From assembly GCA_963750965.1 (NCBI GenBank), contig CAVVSK010000026.1, forward strand, positions 1 to 64,000: a DNA stretch of 64,000 nucleotides. The letters run 5' to 3'. The position numbers and the translations under genes were made by a program. The notes below the pieces were generated by a model. The model worked only from the letters and a program-made list of their open reading frames with translations. It searched no databases and had not been told where the DNA came from. This document shows, piece by piece, positions 1-8,088 of the stretch. Source of the DNA: CANKHA01 sp963750965. Its GTDB lineage: Bacteria; Pseudomonadota; Alphaproteobacteria; Rhizobiales; Xanthobacteraceae. Positions within the stretch are counted from its first letter, which is position 1, and each line of letters opens with the position of its first letter.

Positions 1-299
1 GGCTCAGGACTCGGCATAACCAATCCGCATTTGATCGAATTGATTTGCGTGCGCAGCCCGGTGCCGGTCGTGCTCGATGCCGGTATCGGCACGGCCTCGG
101 ACGCCGCACTCGCCATGGAGCTCGGCTGCGCGGCTGTGCTGGTGAACACGGCGGTATCGAAAGCGAACGACCCGGTTCGCATGGCCTTCGCGATGCGCGT
201 TGCGGTCGAGGGCGGACGGCTGGCGCATCTGGCGGGCCGGATCCCGAAGCGGACCAATGCCAGCCTTCGAGCCCGCAATTCGGCCTTGTCGGCACGTGA
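1..299 (+). pseudogene. thiG: thiazole synthase ThiG, 3' part, frameshifted near its end
   Basis: ThiG forms the thiazole phosphate moiety of thiamine from DXP, a glycine-derived imine and ThiS thiocarboxylate. Only the C-terminal ~100 residues are in the window; the 5' end lies before base 1. The end of the TIM barrel is clear: VVLDAGIGTASDAA, AAVLVNTAVSKANDP and LAGRIPKR. In frame 1 the protein then runs on to 414 with unrelated residues, whereas a shift to frame 3 at about 264 gives the natural-looking end PSSPQFGLVGT with TGA at 297-299. One C missing from the CC at 264-265 explains this. That stop overlaps the GTG start of thiE (GTGA at 296), which supports the shifted reading. Confidence 0.85.
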
Positions 300-941
300 C
301 CCTGCCTTCGCCGCCGCTATTGCTGATCACCGATCGGCACCAGGCGCGCGGCGATATTTGCGACATCGCAGAGGCCGCTTTTTCAGCAGGCTGCCGCTGG
401 CTCAGCCTGCGTGAAAAAGATCTGCCGCAATCGCAGCAGGCCGCGTTGTTGCGCAAGCTTTTGGATCGCGCGCAACAATTTCAAGCCAAGGTGACATTGC
501 ACGGCGATACTGTGCTCGCGCGGCAGGCGCGCGCCGATGGTGTGCACCTTTCTGCCGGCGGCGACGCTGCAGCAGCGCGCCATGTATTCGCTCAGGGCGC
601 GCTGATAGGTTTATCGGTCCATAGCGTGCAAGAGGCGCGCTCCGTCGAATTTAAAACGCGTGGACTATGTGATCGCCGGGCCGGTGTTCGAAACGCAGAG
701 CAAGCCAGGTTACGGACCTGCGCCGGGATCGGAAGGACTGGCGCTGATCGTTGCGGCTTGCCCGGTGCCGGTCGTCGCTATCGGCGGGATCGATCCGCAA
801 AATGCGTTGGAATGTCAGCTGGCCGGTGTCGCCGGTTTCGCGGTCATGGGTGGCGTCATGCGCTCTGAAAATCCGGCCGAGGTGGTGGCGCAGCTGATCG
901 GCGGACTCACGGCGCCGATGCCTCAACCGCGCCCGCGATAG
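296..941 (+). pseudogene. thiE: thiamine-phosphate synthase ThiE, one frameshift
   Basis: ThiE joins the pyrimidine diphosphate and the thiazole phosphate to give thiamine monophosphate. The first half reads in frame 2 (LLLITDRHQARG, CRWLSLREKDL, LHGDTVLARQARADGVHL) and the second half in frame 3 (DYVIAGPVFETQSKPGYGP, VPVVAIGGIDPQNA, VAGFAVMGGVM). These are the normal ThiE blocks in order, so the break near 653-657, in a run AAAA where AAA would restore the frame, splits a single gene. The GTG start at 296 overlaps the thiG stop; an ATG at 257 in the same frame is an alternative start. The 3' end overlaps the convergent queF end by about 19 bases. It may be a real pseudogene or a sequence error. 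Confidence 0.88.
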
Positions 942-1375
942 GGCGCCACGCCGCTGTCAGGCAGCCAAACGCCCGCCGGCAATTTTCCGGTTTGCCAAAA
1001 CACGTCGATCGGCATGCCGCCGCGCGGATACCAGTAACCGCCGATGCGCAAAAACTTCGGTTTCAGTAGCCCGGCAAGTCTTTTTCCTATGGCCACCGTG
1101 CAGTCTTCGTGAAATACGCCCGTGTTGCGGTAGCTCGTTAGATAGAGCTTTAAAGACTTTGACTCCACCAGCCAGCGGTCGGGCACGTAGTCGATCACCA
1201 GATGCGCGAAATCCGGCTGACCGGTGATCGGGCAAAGCGTGGTGAATTCCGGCGCGGTGAAGCGCGCCACATAGGCAGTGTCTGGATGCGGGTTAGCGAC
1301 CCGATCCAGCACCGCCTGGGCGGGCGAGGCGGGCAGGCGGCTTTCCTTGCCGAGCTGAAGTGTCTTTTTTGCCAT
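923..1375 (-). CDS. queF: NADPH-dependent 7-cyano-7-deazaguanine reductase QueF (type I)
   Basis: QueF reduces preQ0 to preQ1, a late cytosolic step in queuosine biosynthesis. The 150-residue length fits the short, single-domain QueF type. Catalytic residues are in place: Cys48 in TTLCPITGQPDF, Asp55, and His89-Glu90 in GVFHEDC; the NADPH/substrate motif ESKSLKLYL is at residues 71-79. The gene points against thiE and the two 3' ends overlap slightly; it also faces away from eno, with about 100 bases between the two starts that must hold both promoters. Confidence 0.96.
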   Translation of the reverse strand: MAKKTLQLGKESRLPASPAQAVLDRVANPHPDTAYVARFTAPEFTTLCPITGQPDFAHLVIDYVPDRWLVESKSLKLYLTSYRNTGVFHEDCTVAIGKRLAGLLKPKFLRIGGYWYPRGGMPIDVFWQTGKLPAGVWLPDSGVAPYRGRG

Positions 1376-1475
1376 TTGCCTTCATACACCAAAGAGATCG
1401 ATTAGCGGGAGGCCCGCCTTTCGTCCGGCATGACAATGTGCTTAATCCGGCTCAGATTTTAATCAGGCCAGATAC

Positions 1476-2759
1476 ATGACCGCCATCGTTGACATCATCG
1501 GACGTGAAGTTCTCGACAGCCGCGGCAATCCGACCGTGGAGGTCGACGTCGTGCTGGAAGACGGCTCTCTTGGGCGCGCCGCGGTGCCGTCTGGCGCCTC
1601 TACCGGCGCGCATGAGGCGGTGGAGCTGCGCGACGGTGATACGCAACGCTATGGCGGCAAAGGCGTGCGCAAGGCGATCGACGCGGTGAACGGCGAGATT
1701 TTCGACGCGGTTGGCGGCATGGATGCGGAAGCCCAGACGAAGATTGACGAAACCCTGATCGCGCTCGATGGTACGCCCAACAAGAGCCGCCTTGGCGCTA
1801 ACGCCTTGCTCGGCGTCTCACTCGCAGCGGCCAAAGCGGCAGCGATCGCGAAGAATCTCCCGCTCTATCGTTATATCGGCGGCACCTCTGCCCGCATCTT
1901 GCCCGTGCCGATGATGAACATCATCAACGGCGGCGTGCATGCAGACAATCCGATCGACTTCCAGGAATTCATGGTGCTGCCGGTCGGTGCATCTACCTTT
2001 GCCGATGCGCTGCGCGCCGGCGCCGAAATCTTCCAGACCTTGAAATCGGCGTTGAAGCAGGCCGGCCAAAATACCAATGTCGGCGACGAGGGCGGCTTTG
2101 CTCCGAACCTGCCGTCTGCCGACGCCGCGCTCGGATTCGTGGTCAAGGCGGTGGAGAAGGCCGGCTATACGCTAGGCAAGGACGTCATGCTCGGACTCGA
2201 CTGCGCCTCCACCGAATTCTTCAAGGGCGGCAAATACGTTTACGAAGGCGAGGGCAAGTCGCGCACGCATCAGGAGCAGGCCAAATATCTCGCCGATCTC
2301 GTGTCGCGCTATCCGATCATTTCCATCGAAGACGGGATGGCGGAAGACGACTTGAAAGGCTGGAAACTGCTGACCGATATGATCGGCGACAAATGCCAGC
2401 TTGTCGGCGACGATCTTTTTGTCACGAACGTCAAACGTCTGGCGCAAGGCATTGAGGACGGACTGGCCAATTCCATCCTGATAAAAGTCAACCAGATCGG
2501 CACGCTTACCGAGACGCTGGCCGCAGTCGAGATGGCGCACAAGGCCGGGTACACCGCGGTGATGTCGCATCGCTCCGGCGAAACCGAAGACGCCACGATC
2601 GCCGATCTCGCCGTTGCCACCAATTGCGGGCAGATCAAGACCGGATCACTCGCGCGTTCGGATCGCGTTGCCAAATACAACCAGCTTTTGCGCATCGAGG
2701 AAGAACTGGGGCCGCAGGGCAAATATGCCGGTCGCGCGGCGCTTAAGGCGCTCGGCTGA
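1476..2759 (+). CDS. eno: enolase (phosphopyruvate hydratase)
   Basis: Enolase interconverts 2-phosphoglycerate and phosphoenolpyruvate in glycolysis, and is a component of RNA degradosomes in some bacteria. At 427 residues it is of standard length. Visible landmarks are the substrate loop SGASTGAHEAVELRD, the acid/base region GDEGGFAPN around residue 205, metal-binding SIEDGMAEDD, the catalytic Lys in LIKVNQIG near 337 and SHRSGETED near 365. The ATG at 1476 matches the usual N-terminus (TAIVDIIGREVLDSRGNP). panB follows after 14 bases, so the two probably share a transcript. Confidence 0.99.
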   Translation: MTAIVDIIGREVLDSRGNPTVEVDVVLEDGSLGRAAVPSGASTGAHEAVELRDGDTQRYGGKGVRKAIDAVNGEIFDAVGGMDAEAQTKIDETLIALDGTPNKSRLGANALLGVSLAAAKAAAIAKNLPLYRYIGGTSARILPVPMMNIINGGVHADNPIDFQEFMVLPVGASTFADALRAGAEIFQTLKSALKQAGQNTNVGDEGGFAPNLPSADAALGFVVKAVEKAGYTLGKDVMLGLDCASTEFFKGGKYVYEGEGKSRTHQEQAKYLADLVSRYPIISIEDGMAEDDLKGWKLLTDMIGDKCQLVGDDLFVTNVKRLAQGIEDGLANSILIKVNQIGTLTETLAAVEMAHKAGYTAVMSHRSGETEDATIADLAVATNCGQIKTGSLARSDRVAKYNQLLRIEEELGPQGKYAGRAALKALG

Positions 2760-2773
2760 GTGAGGAGAGGGGC

Positions 2774-3598
2774 ATGTCGCTGCAGCAGGAGATCAAGCGG
2801 CTGACGGCGCCTGATATCTGCGCCCGTAAGGGCGGCGCACCCCTCGTCTGCCTCACCTCATATCACGCGCATACCGCGCGTATCCTCGATCAGCATTGTG
2901 ACGTGATCCTTGTTGGCGACTCGCTTGGCATGGTGATGCACGGGCTGGAGAACACCATTCCGGTGACGCTCGAGATGATGATCCTGCAAGGCCGCGCGGT
3001 GATGCGGGGGTCCAAACGTGCGCTGGTCGTGGTGGACATGCCCTTCGGATCCTACGAGACCTCGAAGGAACAGGCCTTCGATTCCGCTGCGCGCGTGCTG
3101 AAGGAAACCCATTGCGGCGCCATCAAGCTGGAAGGGGGACGCCGCATGGCGGAAACGATCGCTTTTCTGGTGGAACGTGGCGTGCCGGTGATGGCGCATA
3201 TCGGCATGACGCCGCAGGCGGTGAATGTGCTCGGCTCGTTCCGCGCGCGCGGGCGCGAAGAGGCGGAATGGGCAGAATTCGAGGAGGACGGTCGGGCGGT
3301 GGCGGAGGCCGGTGCTTTTTCCGTGGTGGTGGAGGCGGTCGCCGAGCCGCTGGCACGCAAAATCACCGCGCAGATTCCGATCCCCACCATTGGAATCGGC
3401 GCGAGCCCGGCCTGCGACGGCCAGATCCTGGTGCTGGAGGATATGCTCGGCCTATCCCCCTGGGCGCCGAAATTCGTCAAGCGCTATAGCGATCTAGGGC
3501 CGTCTATTGGCAAGGCGGTGGAGACCTATGCGGCCGAGGTCCGGGCGAGGGCTTTCCCCGGTCCCGAGCACGTCTATCCGATGAAGCGCAAGGTATAG
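2774..3598 (+). CDS. panB: 3-methyl-2-oxobutanoate hydroxymethyltransferase PanB
   Basis: PanB adds a hydroxymethyl group from 5,10-methylene-THF to 2-oxoisovalerate to make ketopantoate, the first committed step to pantothenate and CoA. The 274-residue protein shows the (beta/alpha)8 family blocks: CLTSYHAHTARILDQ, the metal-binding GDSLGMVMHG, VVVDMPFGSY, KLEGG near residue 118, VMAHIGMTPQ and PTIGIGASPACDGQILV. An RBS-like GAGGAGAG lies just before the ATG. It sits 14 bases downstream of eno; panC is not in the window. Confidence 0.98.
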   Translation: MSLQQEIKRLTAPDICARKGGAPLVCLTSYHAHTARILDQHCDVILVGDSLGMVMHGLENTIPVTLEMMILQGRAVMRGSKRALVVVDMPFGSYETSKEQAFDSAARVLKETHCGAIKLEGGRRMAETIAFLVERGVPVMAHIGMTPQAVNVLGSFRARGREEAEWAEFEEDGRAVAEAGAFSVVVEAVAEPLARKITAQIPIPTIGIGASPACDGQILVLEDMLGLSPWAPKFVKRYSDLGPSIGKAVETYAAEVRARAFPGPEHVYPMKRKV

Positions 3599-3770
3599 CT
3601 GAGCGTTAGAACGCGGTGAGCAAGAGTGGGCAGCGGTTTTTGCGTCCGAGCGGCTCTATTTGCACCGAAGCTTTTACGATTATGGCCTAATCCTTTGCCT
3701 TGCCTGCGCCATACCGGTAGGTTACCGGCCTTCCGGGAATTGATGTATTTGCAGAGGGTTGGAGAAGTTA

Positions 3771-4424
3771 GTGTCCGACATTTTCAATGAAGTCGACGAG
3801 GAAGTCCGGCGCGAGAAGCTGAAAAAGATCTGGGATCGCTATCAGGTCTTCATCATCGCCGGGGCAATTCTGATTGTCGGTCTGGTTGGCGGCTGGCGCC
3901 TGAATCAATGGTGGGAATCGAAACGGGCTGCCGAGGCGGGCGGCGCTTTCCAGAGCGCCATGACGCTGAGCGCTGAAGGCAAACACGCCGAAGCAGAAGC
4001 TGCCTTCGCCAAGGTAGCGGAGAAGGGGGCCGCCGGATATCGCGACCTTGCCCGCCTGCAGGCAGCCGGTGAATTGGCACAACGCGATCCCAAAGCCGCG
4101 GTTGAAGCCTACGATGCACTCGCGGCGGATGCGCGCCTGAACCAGACAATGCGCGACCTCGCCGCCGTGCGCGGCGGCTTCCTGCTGGTCGATACCGCGT
4201 CCTATGAGGATTTGCGCCGACGTCTTGAGCCCGTGACGGGACCGGAGCGCTCGTTCCGCAATTCCGCGCGCGAGATACTCGCGCTGTCAGCCTTGCGCGC
4301 CAATGAAGCCGCGGCGGCGCGCAAGTGGTTCGACCAGATCGTCACCGATGTCGCGGCGCCGGCAGGGTTGCGTCAACGAATTGAAATGTTGATGGCGCTT
4401 GCCCCTGATACCGGCAACAGCTGA
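3771..4424 (+). CDS. YfgM-like TPR-domain membrane protein
   Basis: The 217-residue protein resembles the YfgM/TPR_21 family, periplasmic chaperone-like partners of the Sec translocon tethered to the inner membrane. The N-terminus DEEVRREKLKKIWDRYQ is the family signature; one membrane helix follows (FIIAGAILIVGLVGGW, about residues 25-42), then an Ala-rich helical repeat region. I chose GTG at 3771 (product MSDIFNEVDEE...) over a TTG twelve bases upstream because family members start with this sequence and GGAGAAG precedes it. The position just before der matches the yfgM-bamB-der order of other proteobacteria, but no bamB follows here. Confidence 0.88.
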   Translation: MSDIFNEVDEEVRREKLKKIWDRYQVFIIAGAILIVGLVGGWRLNQWWESKRAAEAGGAFQSAMTLSAEGKHAEAEAAFAKVAEKGAAGYRDLARLQAAGELAQRDPKAAVEAYDALAADARLNQTMRDLAAVRGGFLLVDTASYEDLRRRLEPVTGPERSFRNSAREILALSALRANEAAAARKWFDQIVTDVAAPAGLRQRIEMLMALAPDTGNS

Positions 4425-4438
4425 GCAGGAGATACTGT

Positions 4439-4984
4439 ATGGTCCGCGTCCGCGCAATCCCGCTTGTGGCAGGGCTGATGACGGGGCTGTTGCTCTCCGC
4501 ATGCAGCGGCACGAGCGGCAATTTTGATCCTACCGATTGGATCTCGGGCGATTTCTTCGACACAAAGACGAAGCTTCCCGGCGAACGCAAGCCGGTGTTT
4601 CCAACTGGCGTACCCGGCGTTCCGGAAGGGGTGCCGCCCGAAATGGTGAAGGGCAATCAACAGCCCGTGGTCGAAGCCGCTGCCCCGGCGCCGGCCGCGA
4701 AACCGGCTCAACCGGCTCGGCCTGCTGCGCCCAAGCCGCGAACCGCGAGCGCGCCCCCGCAACCTGCCCAGGTCCGTGCCGCGCCTGCCGCCAAGCCCGC
4801 GCAGCCCGCGACGACCAGTCAGCCGGCGGCCGCCTGGCCGGATCCAGGCACCGCCCCGGCACCGAGACCCGCCCAGAGCCGCCGCCGGCCGCCAACTGGC
4901 CGGATCCAACCAACACTCAGGCCAATTGGCCGCCGCCCGACCCCAGCTCCTTTTCGCGCTGACAGTGGTTACGCGATAACCTGA
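4439..4984 (+). CDS. proline/alanine-rich lipoprotein, probably frameshifted at its end
   Basis: Unnamed lipoprotein. The signal peptide ends in the lipobox LLLSAC (Cys near residue 22). The mature part has a conserved-looking core (DWISGDFFDTKTK, LPGERKPVFPTGVPGVP, VPPEMVKG) and then a long Pro/Ala tract likely to be unstructured. In this frame it ends RRPTPAPFRADSG...; shifting to frame 1 at about 4873, as if one C were missing from CCC, gives a repeat-like end with ANWPDPTNTQANWPPPDP and a stop at 4962, matching the earlier AAWPDPG in style. I therefore suspect the true end is 4962. It lies between the YfgM-like gene and der, where other proteobacteria carry the BamB lipoprotein. Confidence 0.75.
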   Translation: MVRVRAIPLVAGLMTGLLLSACSGTSGNFDPTDWISGDFFDTKTKLPGERKPVFPTGVPGVPEGVPPEMVKGNQQPVVEAAAPAPAAKPAQPARPAAPKPRTASAPPQPAQVRAAPAAKPAQPATTSQPAAAWPDPGTAPAPRPAQSRRRPPTGRIQPTLRPIGRRPTPAPFRADSGYAIT

Positions 4985-5012
4985 AGCCCGTTTCCGGCCG
5001 GATCATCGCGTC

Positions 5013-6389
5013 ATGAGCTTTACCGTCGCCATTGTCGGCCGGCCTAATGTCGGCAAGTCCACGCTGTTCAACCGACTGGTGGGGAGCAGGCTGGCATTAG
5101 TCGACGACCAGCCGGGCGTCACGCGCGACCGGCGCGAGGGCAAGGCGCGCCTGGGCGATATCGATTTCACCGTCGTCGACACCGCTGGCCTCGAAGACGC
5201 GGCGGCCCAGAGCCTATCCGGACGCATGCGCGCGCAAACCGAAGCCGCGCTCGCACATGCCGACGCCATCTTCTTCCTTATCGACGCCCGCAGCGGACCT
5301 TTGCCGGCCGACAAGGGCTTTGCGGAGCTGGTGCGCCGCGCCGGTAAGCCGGTGATCGTCGTGGCCAACAAAAGCGAAGGCAAAGCAGGCGAGGCGGGGG
5401 CAATAGAAGCCTATCGGCTCGGGCTGGGAGCGCCGGTCGCGATTTCGGCCGAACACGGCGAAGGCCTTGCCGATCTTTATGAGGCGTTGCGCTCCGCCTT
5501 GCCGGACGCGACGGAATTGCCTCCAGAGACGGACGAAGAAACCGGCATCGATCCGGCAGCAGCAGAAGTCATTCGTGTGGCGGTGGTGGGCCGTCCCAAT
5601 GTCGGCAAATCGACCCTGATCAACTATTTGCTCGGAGAGGAGCGCCTGCTTACCGGACCGGAAGCCGGGATCACACGCGACTCGATCGCCGTGCCGCTGC
5701 AGTGGCAGGGGCGAGACTTTTTGATCTACGACACGGCGGGCATGCGCCGGCGCTCCAAGATCGACCAGAAACTGGAGAAGCTTTCGGTTGCGGACGCGCT
5801 CAATGCCATCCGTTTCGCGCATGTGGTCGTCGTGCTGATGGATTGCGAGCATGCGTTTGAGGAACAGGATCTGCGCATTGCCGATCTGGCGGAGCGGGAA
5901 GGCCGCGCGCTCGTGATCGCCATGAGCAAATCCGACCTGATGCCGAAACAGGCCGGCGCGCTCAAAAAACTACGCGAGGAAACCGACCACTGGCTGCCGC
6001 AGGTGAAGGGCGTGCCCGTGGTCGCGATGTCGGGGATCACCGGAGAAGGCGTCGACCGCCTGTTGCAGGCTGTGACCGAAAGTCACGCGGTCTGGAACAA
6101 ACGCGTGTCCACCGCTGCGCTCAATCGCTGGCTCGGTGACACACTGGCGCAACATCCGCCACCAGCGGTATCCGGGCGTCGGCTGAAGCTCAATTACATT
6201 ACCCAGCCGAAGACCCGGCCGCCGAGCTTCATTCTGTCCTGCACCCGCGCCGATGCGCTGCCTGATGCTTACCGGCGCTATCTCGTAAACGGATTGAGGG
6301 ATTCTTTCGATCTACCAGGCACGCCGATCCGACTCACGCTACGTGAAAAAGAGAATCCCTTTGCCGGACGGAAGCGTCGCGCAGGCTGA
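5013..6389 (+). CDS. der: ribosome biogenesis GTPase Der (EngA)
   Basis: Der is an essential GTPase with two G domains needed for 50S subunit assembly. Both domains are visible in 458 residues: the first has the P-loop GRPNVGKSTLFN near residue 8 and DTAGLED; the second repeats GRPNVGKSTLINYLLG near 191 and DTAGMRRRSKI. N/TKxD-type motifs (VANKSEG, AMSKSDL) follow in each. The KH-like C-terminal domain is present (LKLNYITQPKTRPPSFI) and the end is the usual basic tail. ATG at 5013 fits the standard start. Confidence 0.98.
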   Translation: MSFTVAIVGRPNVGKSTLFNRLVGSRLALVDDQPGVTRDRREGKARLGDIDFTVVDTAGLEDAAAQSLSGRMRAQTEAALAHADAIFFLIDARSGPLPADKGFAELVRRAGKPVIVVANKSEGKAGEAGAIEAYRLGLGAPVAISAEHGEGLADLYEALRSALPDATELPPETDEETGIDPAAAEVIRVAVVGRPNVGKSTLINYLLGEERLLTGPEAGITRDSIAVPLQWQGRDFLIYDTAGMRRRSKIDQKLEKLSVADALNAIRFAHVVVVLMDCEHAFEEQDLRIADLAEREGRALVIAMSKSDLMPKQAGALKKLREETDHWLPQVKGVPVVAMSGITGEGVDRLLQAVTESHAVWNKRVSTAALNRWLGDTLAQHPPPAVSGRRLKLNYITQPKTRPPSFILSCTRADALPDAYRRYLVNGLRDSFDLPGTPIRLTLREKENPFAGRKRRAG

Positions 6390-6512
6390 TCTTCCATCGC
6401 TCCGGCAAGAGATCTTTTCATCCATTTGATTTGAAATTGCTTTGCCGCTTTGCCGAAGGGTCCCGGGACGGCCGTTAAAGTCACATTAAGGGGGAACAGG
6501 CCAGGTTGGCAC

Positions 6513-6830
6513 ATGGTCACCCGCAGACGGTTGCGTTCGTTTTTCACCGCGCTCGGTCTTTACGCCATCGCGGCTCTCTTCATCGGCTATTTCGCCGTCA
6601 ATGCTTTCTCCGGCAACCACGGGCTGGTTGCCAAGCAGCAGCTTGAGGAGCAGATCGCCGAATTGACCGCCGAATTTGGCCGCGCCGAAGTAGAGCGGCT
6701 GCAATGGGAAAGGCGCGTCTCCTTGCTGCGCTCAGACCGCCTCGATCCCGATCTTCTGGACGAGAGGGCACGCGCGGAACTGCACTACATGCATCCACGC
6801 GAACTGACGTTCAATTTGAAGCGGCGGTAG
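6513..6830 (+). CDS. ftsB: FtsB/DivIC-type septum formation initiator
   Basis: Small bitopic division protein of the FtsB/DivIC family, part of the FtsQLB complex that activates septal peptidoglycan synthesis. Residues 1-12 are basic and cytoplasmic, one membrane helix follows (ALGLYAIAALFIGYFAVNA), then a coiled coil from about 35 to 75 (AKQQLEEQIAELTAEFGRAE) and the family region LDPDLLDERARAELHYMHP. I use ATG 6513 because it puts the membrane helix at the usual distance; the frame is open further upstream. As in other alphaproteobacteria it stands before the pyruvate dehydrogenase operon. Confidence 0.85.
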   Translation: MVTRRRLRSFFTALGLYAIAALFIGYFAVNAFSGNHGLVAKQQLEEQIAELTAEFGRAEVERLQWERRVSLLRSDRLDPDLLDERARAELHYMHPRELTFNLKRR

Positions 6831-6995
6831 AAGCTCGACCGAATATTGCGGTCTTTCTCCTGTTATTGCCCTAAAATTGCGCATGCCCTTCACCTTCGCG
6901 TAACGGGGTTGTCCCCCAGCGCGGCTGTGCTTTCGCCTTTTGGCGAATTGGGCTATGGGGTTATGCGACCCTCGCAGTCCCGCCTCAGGAGCCCC

Positions 6996-8042
6996 ATGGC
7001 CGCCGTCTCCTCTGCTAAATCCGCCGCACAAGATACCTCCAGCCGCGCCGGTCCCAACGGCGATGGCCGTACGGGTTCAGTGCCTGAGCTCAGCAAGGAG
7101 CAGGAACTCGTCGCCTATCGAGACATGCTCGCGATCCGGCGCTTCGAGGAGAAGGCGGGCCAGATGTATGGCATGGGCCTCATCGGTGGCTTCTGTCATC
7201 TGTATATCGGTCAGGAAGCGGTGGTTGTCGGGATGCAGATGTCGCTCAAACCGGGCGACCAGGTCATCACCGGGTACCGCGATCATGGTCACATGCTGGC
7301 TTGCGGGATGGATCCCAAAGGCGTGATGGCCGAATTGACGGGCCGCAGAAGCGGCTATTCCCGCGGCAAGGGCGGGTCGATGCATATGTTCTCGGTCGAG
7401 AAGGGTTTTTACGGCGGCCACGGCATTGTCGCGGCGCAGGTGCCGCTCGGCACCGGCCTGGCTTTCGCCAACCGCTATCGCGAAAATGACAACGTCTGTC
7501 TGACCTATTTCGGCGACGGCGCGGCCAACCAGGGGCAGGTGTATGAGAGCTTTAACATGGCCGAGCTCTGGAAGCTGCCGGTCGTCTATGTGATCGAGAA
7601 CAACCGCTACGCCATGGGGACGGCAATCCACCGCTCTTCGTCCACTGTCGACCTGTCGCAACGCGGCATGTCATTCAGCATCGAAGGCGAGCAGGTCGAC
7701 GGCATGGATGTGCGCGCGGTGAAGGCGGCCGGAGAGAAAGCGGTAAAATTGTGCCGCGAGGGCAACGGCCCGTATATTCTCGAAATGCTCACCTATCGCT
7801 ATCGCGGCCATTCCATGTCCGACCCGGCGAAATACCGCACGCGCGAAGAAGTAGAGAAAGTACGCGGGGAGCAGGACCCGATCGAGCAGGTTCGTCTTCG
7901 CTTGCTTGAGAAAGGAATGAGCGAAGAGGCGCTGAAGAAGATCGACTCCGAAACGCGCGCCAAAGTGAATGAGGCGGCCGAATTCGCCACCCACGACCCA
8001 GAACCCGATCCCTCCGAGCTTTATACCGATGTGATGCGCTAA
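6996..8042 (+). CDS. pdhA: pyruvate dehydrogenase E1 component, alpha subunit
   Basis: E1-alpha of the pyruvate dehydrogenase complex; with PdhB it decarboxylates pyruvate on ThDP and passes the acetyl group to lipoyl-E2. The 348-residue protein has the ThDP motif beginning GDGAANQGQVYESFNMA and closing with NN in IENNRYAMGT, plus the phosphorylation-loop-like region YRYRGHSMSDPAKYR. ATG 6996 follows CAGGA and gives the usual variable N-terminus before LSKEQELVAYRDMLAIRRFEEK; the frame is open back to 6846 but the extra residues do not look conserved. First gene of the pdhA-pdhB-pdhC-lpdA operon. Confidence 0.97.
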   Translation: MAAVSSAKSAAQDTSSRAGPNGDGRTGSVPELSKEQELVAYRDMLAIRRFEEKAGQMYGMGLIGGFCHLYIGQEAVVVGMQMSLKPGDQVITGYRDHGHMLACGMDPKGVMAELTGRRSGYSRGKGGSMHMFSVEKGFYGGHGIVAAQVPLGTGLAFANRYRENDNVCLTYFGDGAANQGQVYESFNMAELWKLPVVYVIENNRYAMGTAIHRSSSTVDLSQRGMSFSIEGEQVDGMDVRAVKAAGEKAVKLCREGNGPYILEMLTYRYRGHSMSDPAKYRTREEVEKVRGEQDPIEQVRLRLLEKGMSEEALKKIDSETRAKVNEAAEFATHDPEPDPSELYTDVMR

Positions 8043-8088
8043 ACGCGCAAGTAGCCACCGGCCTCAATTTCAAGAGTTCAGTAAGCCC

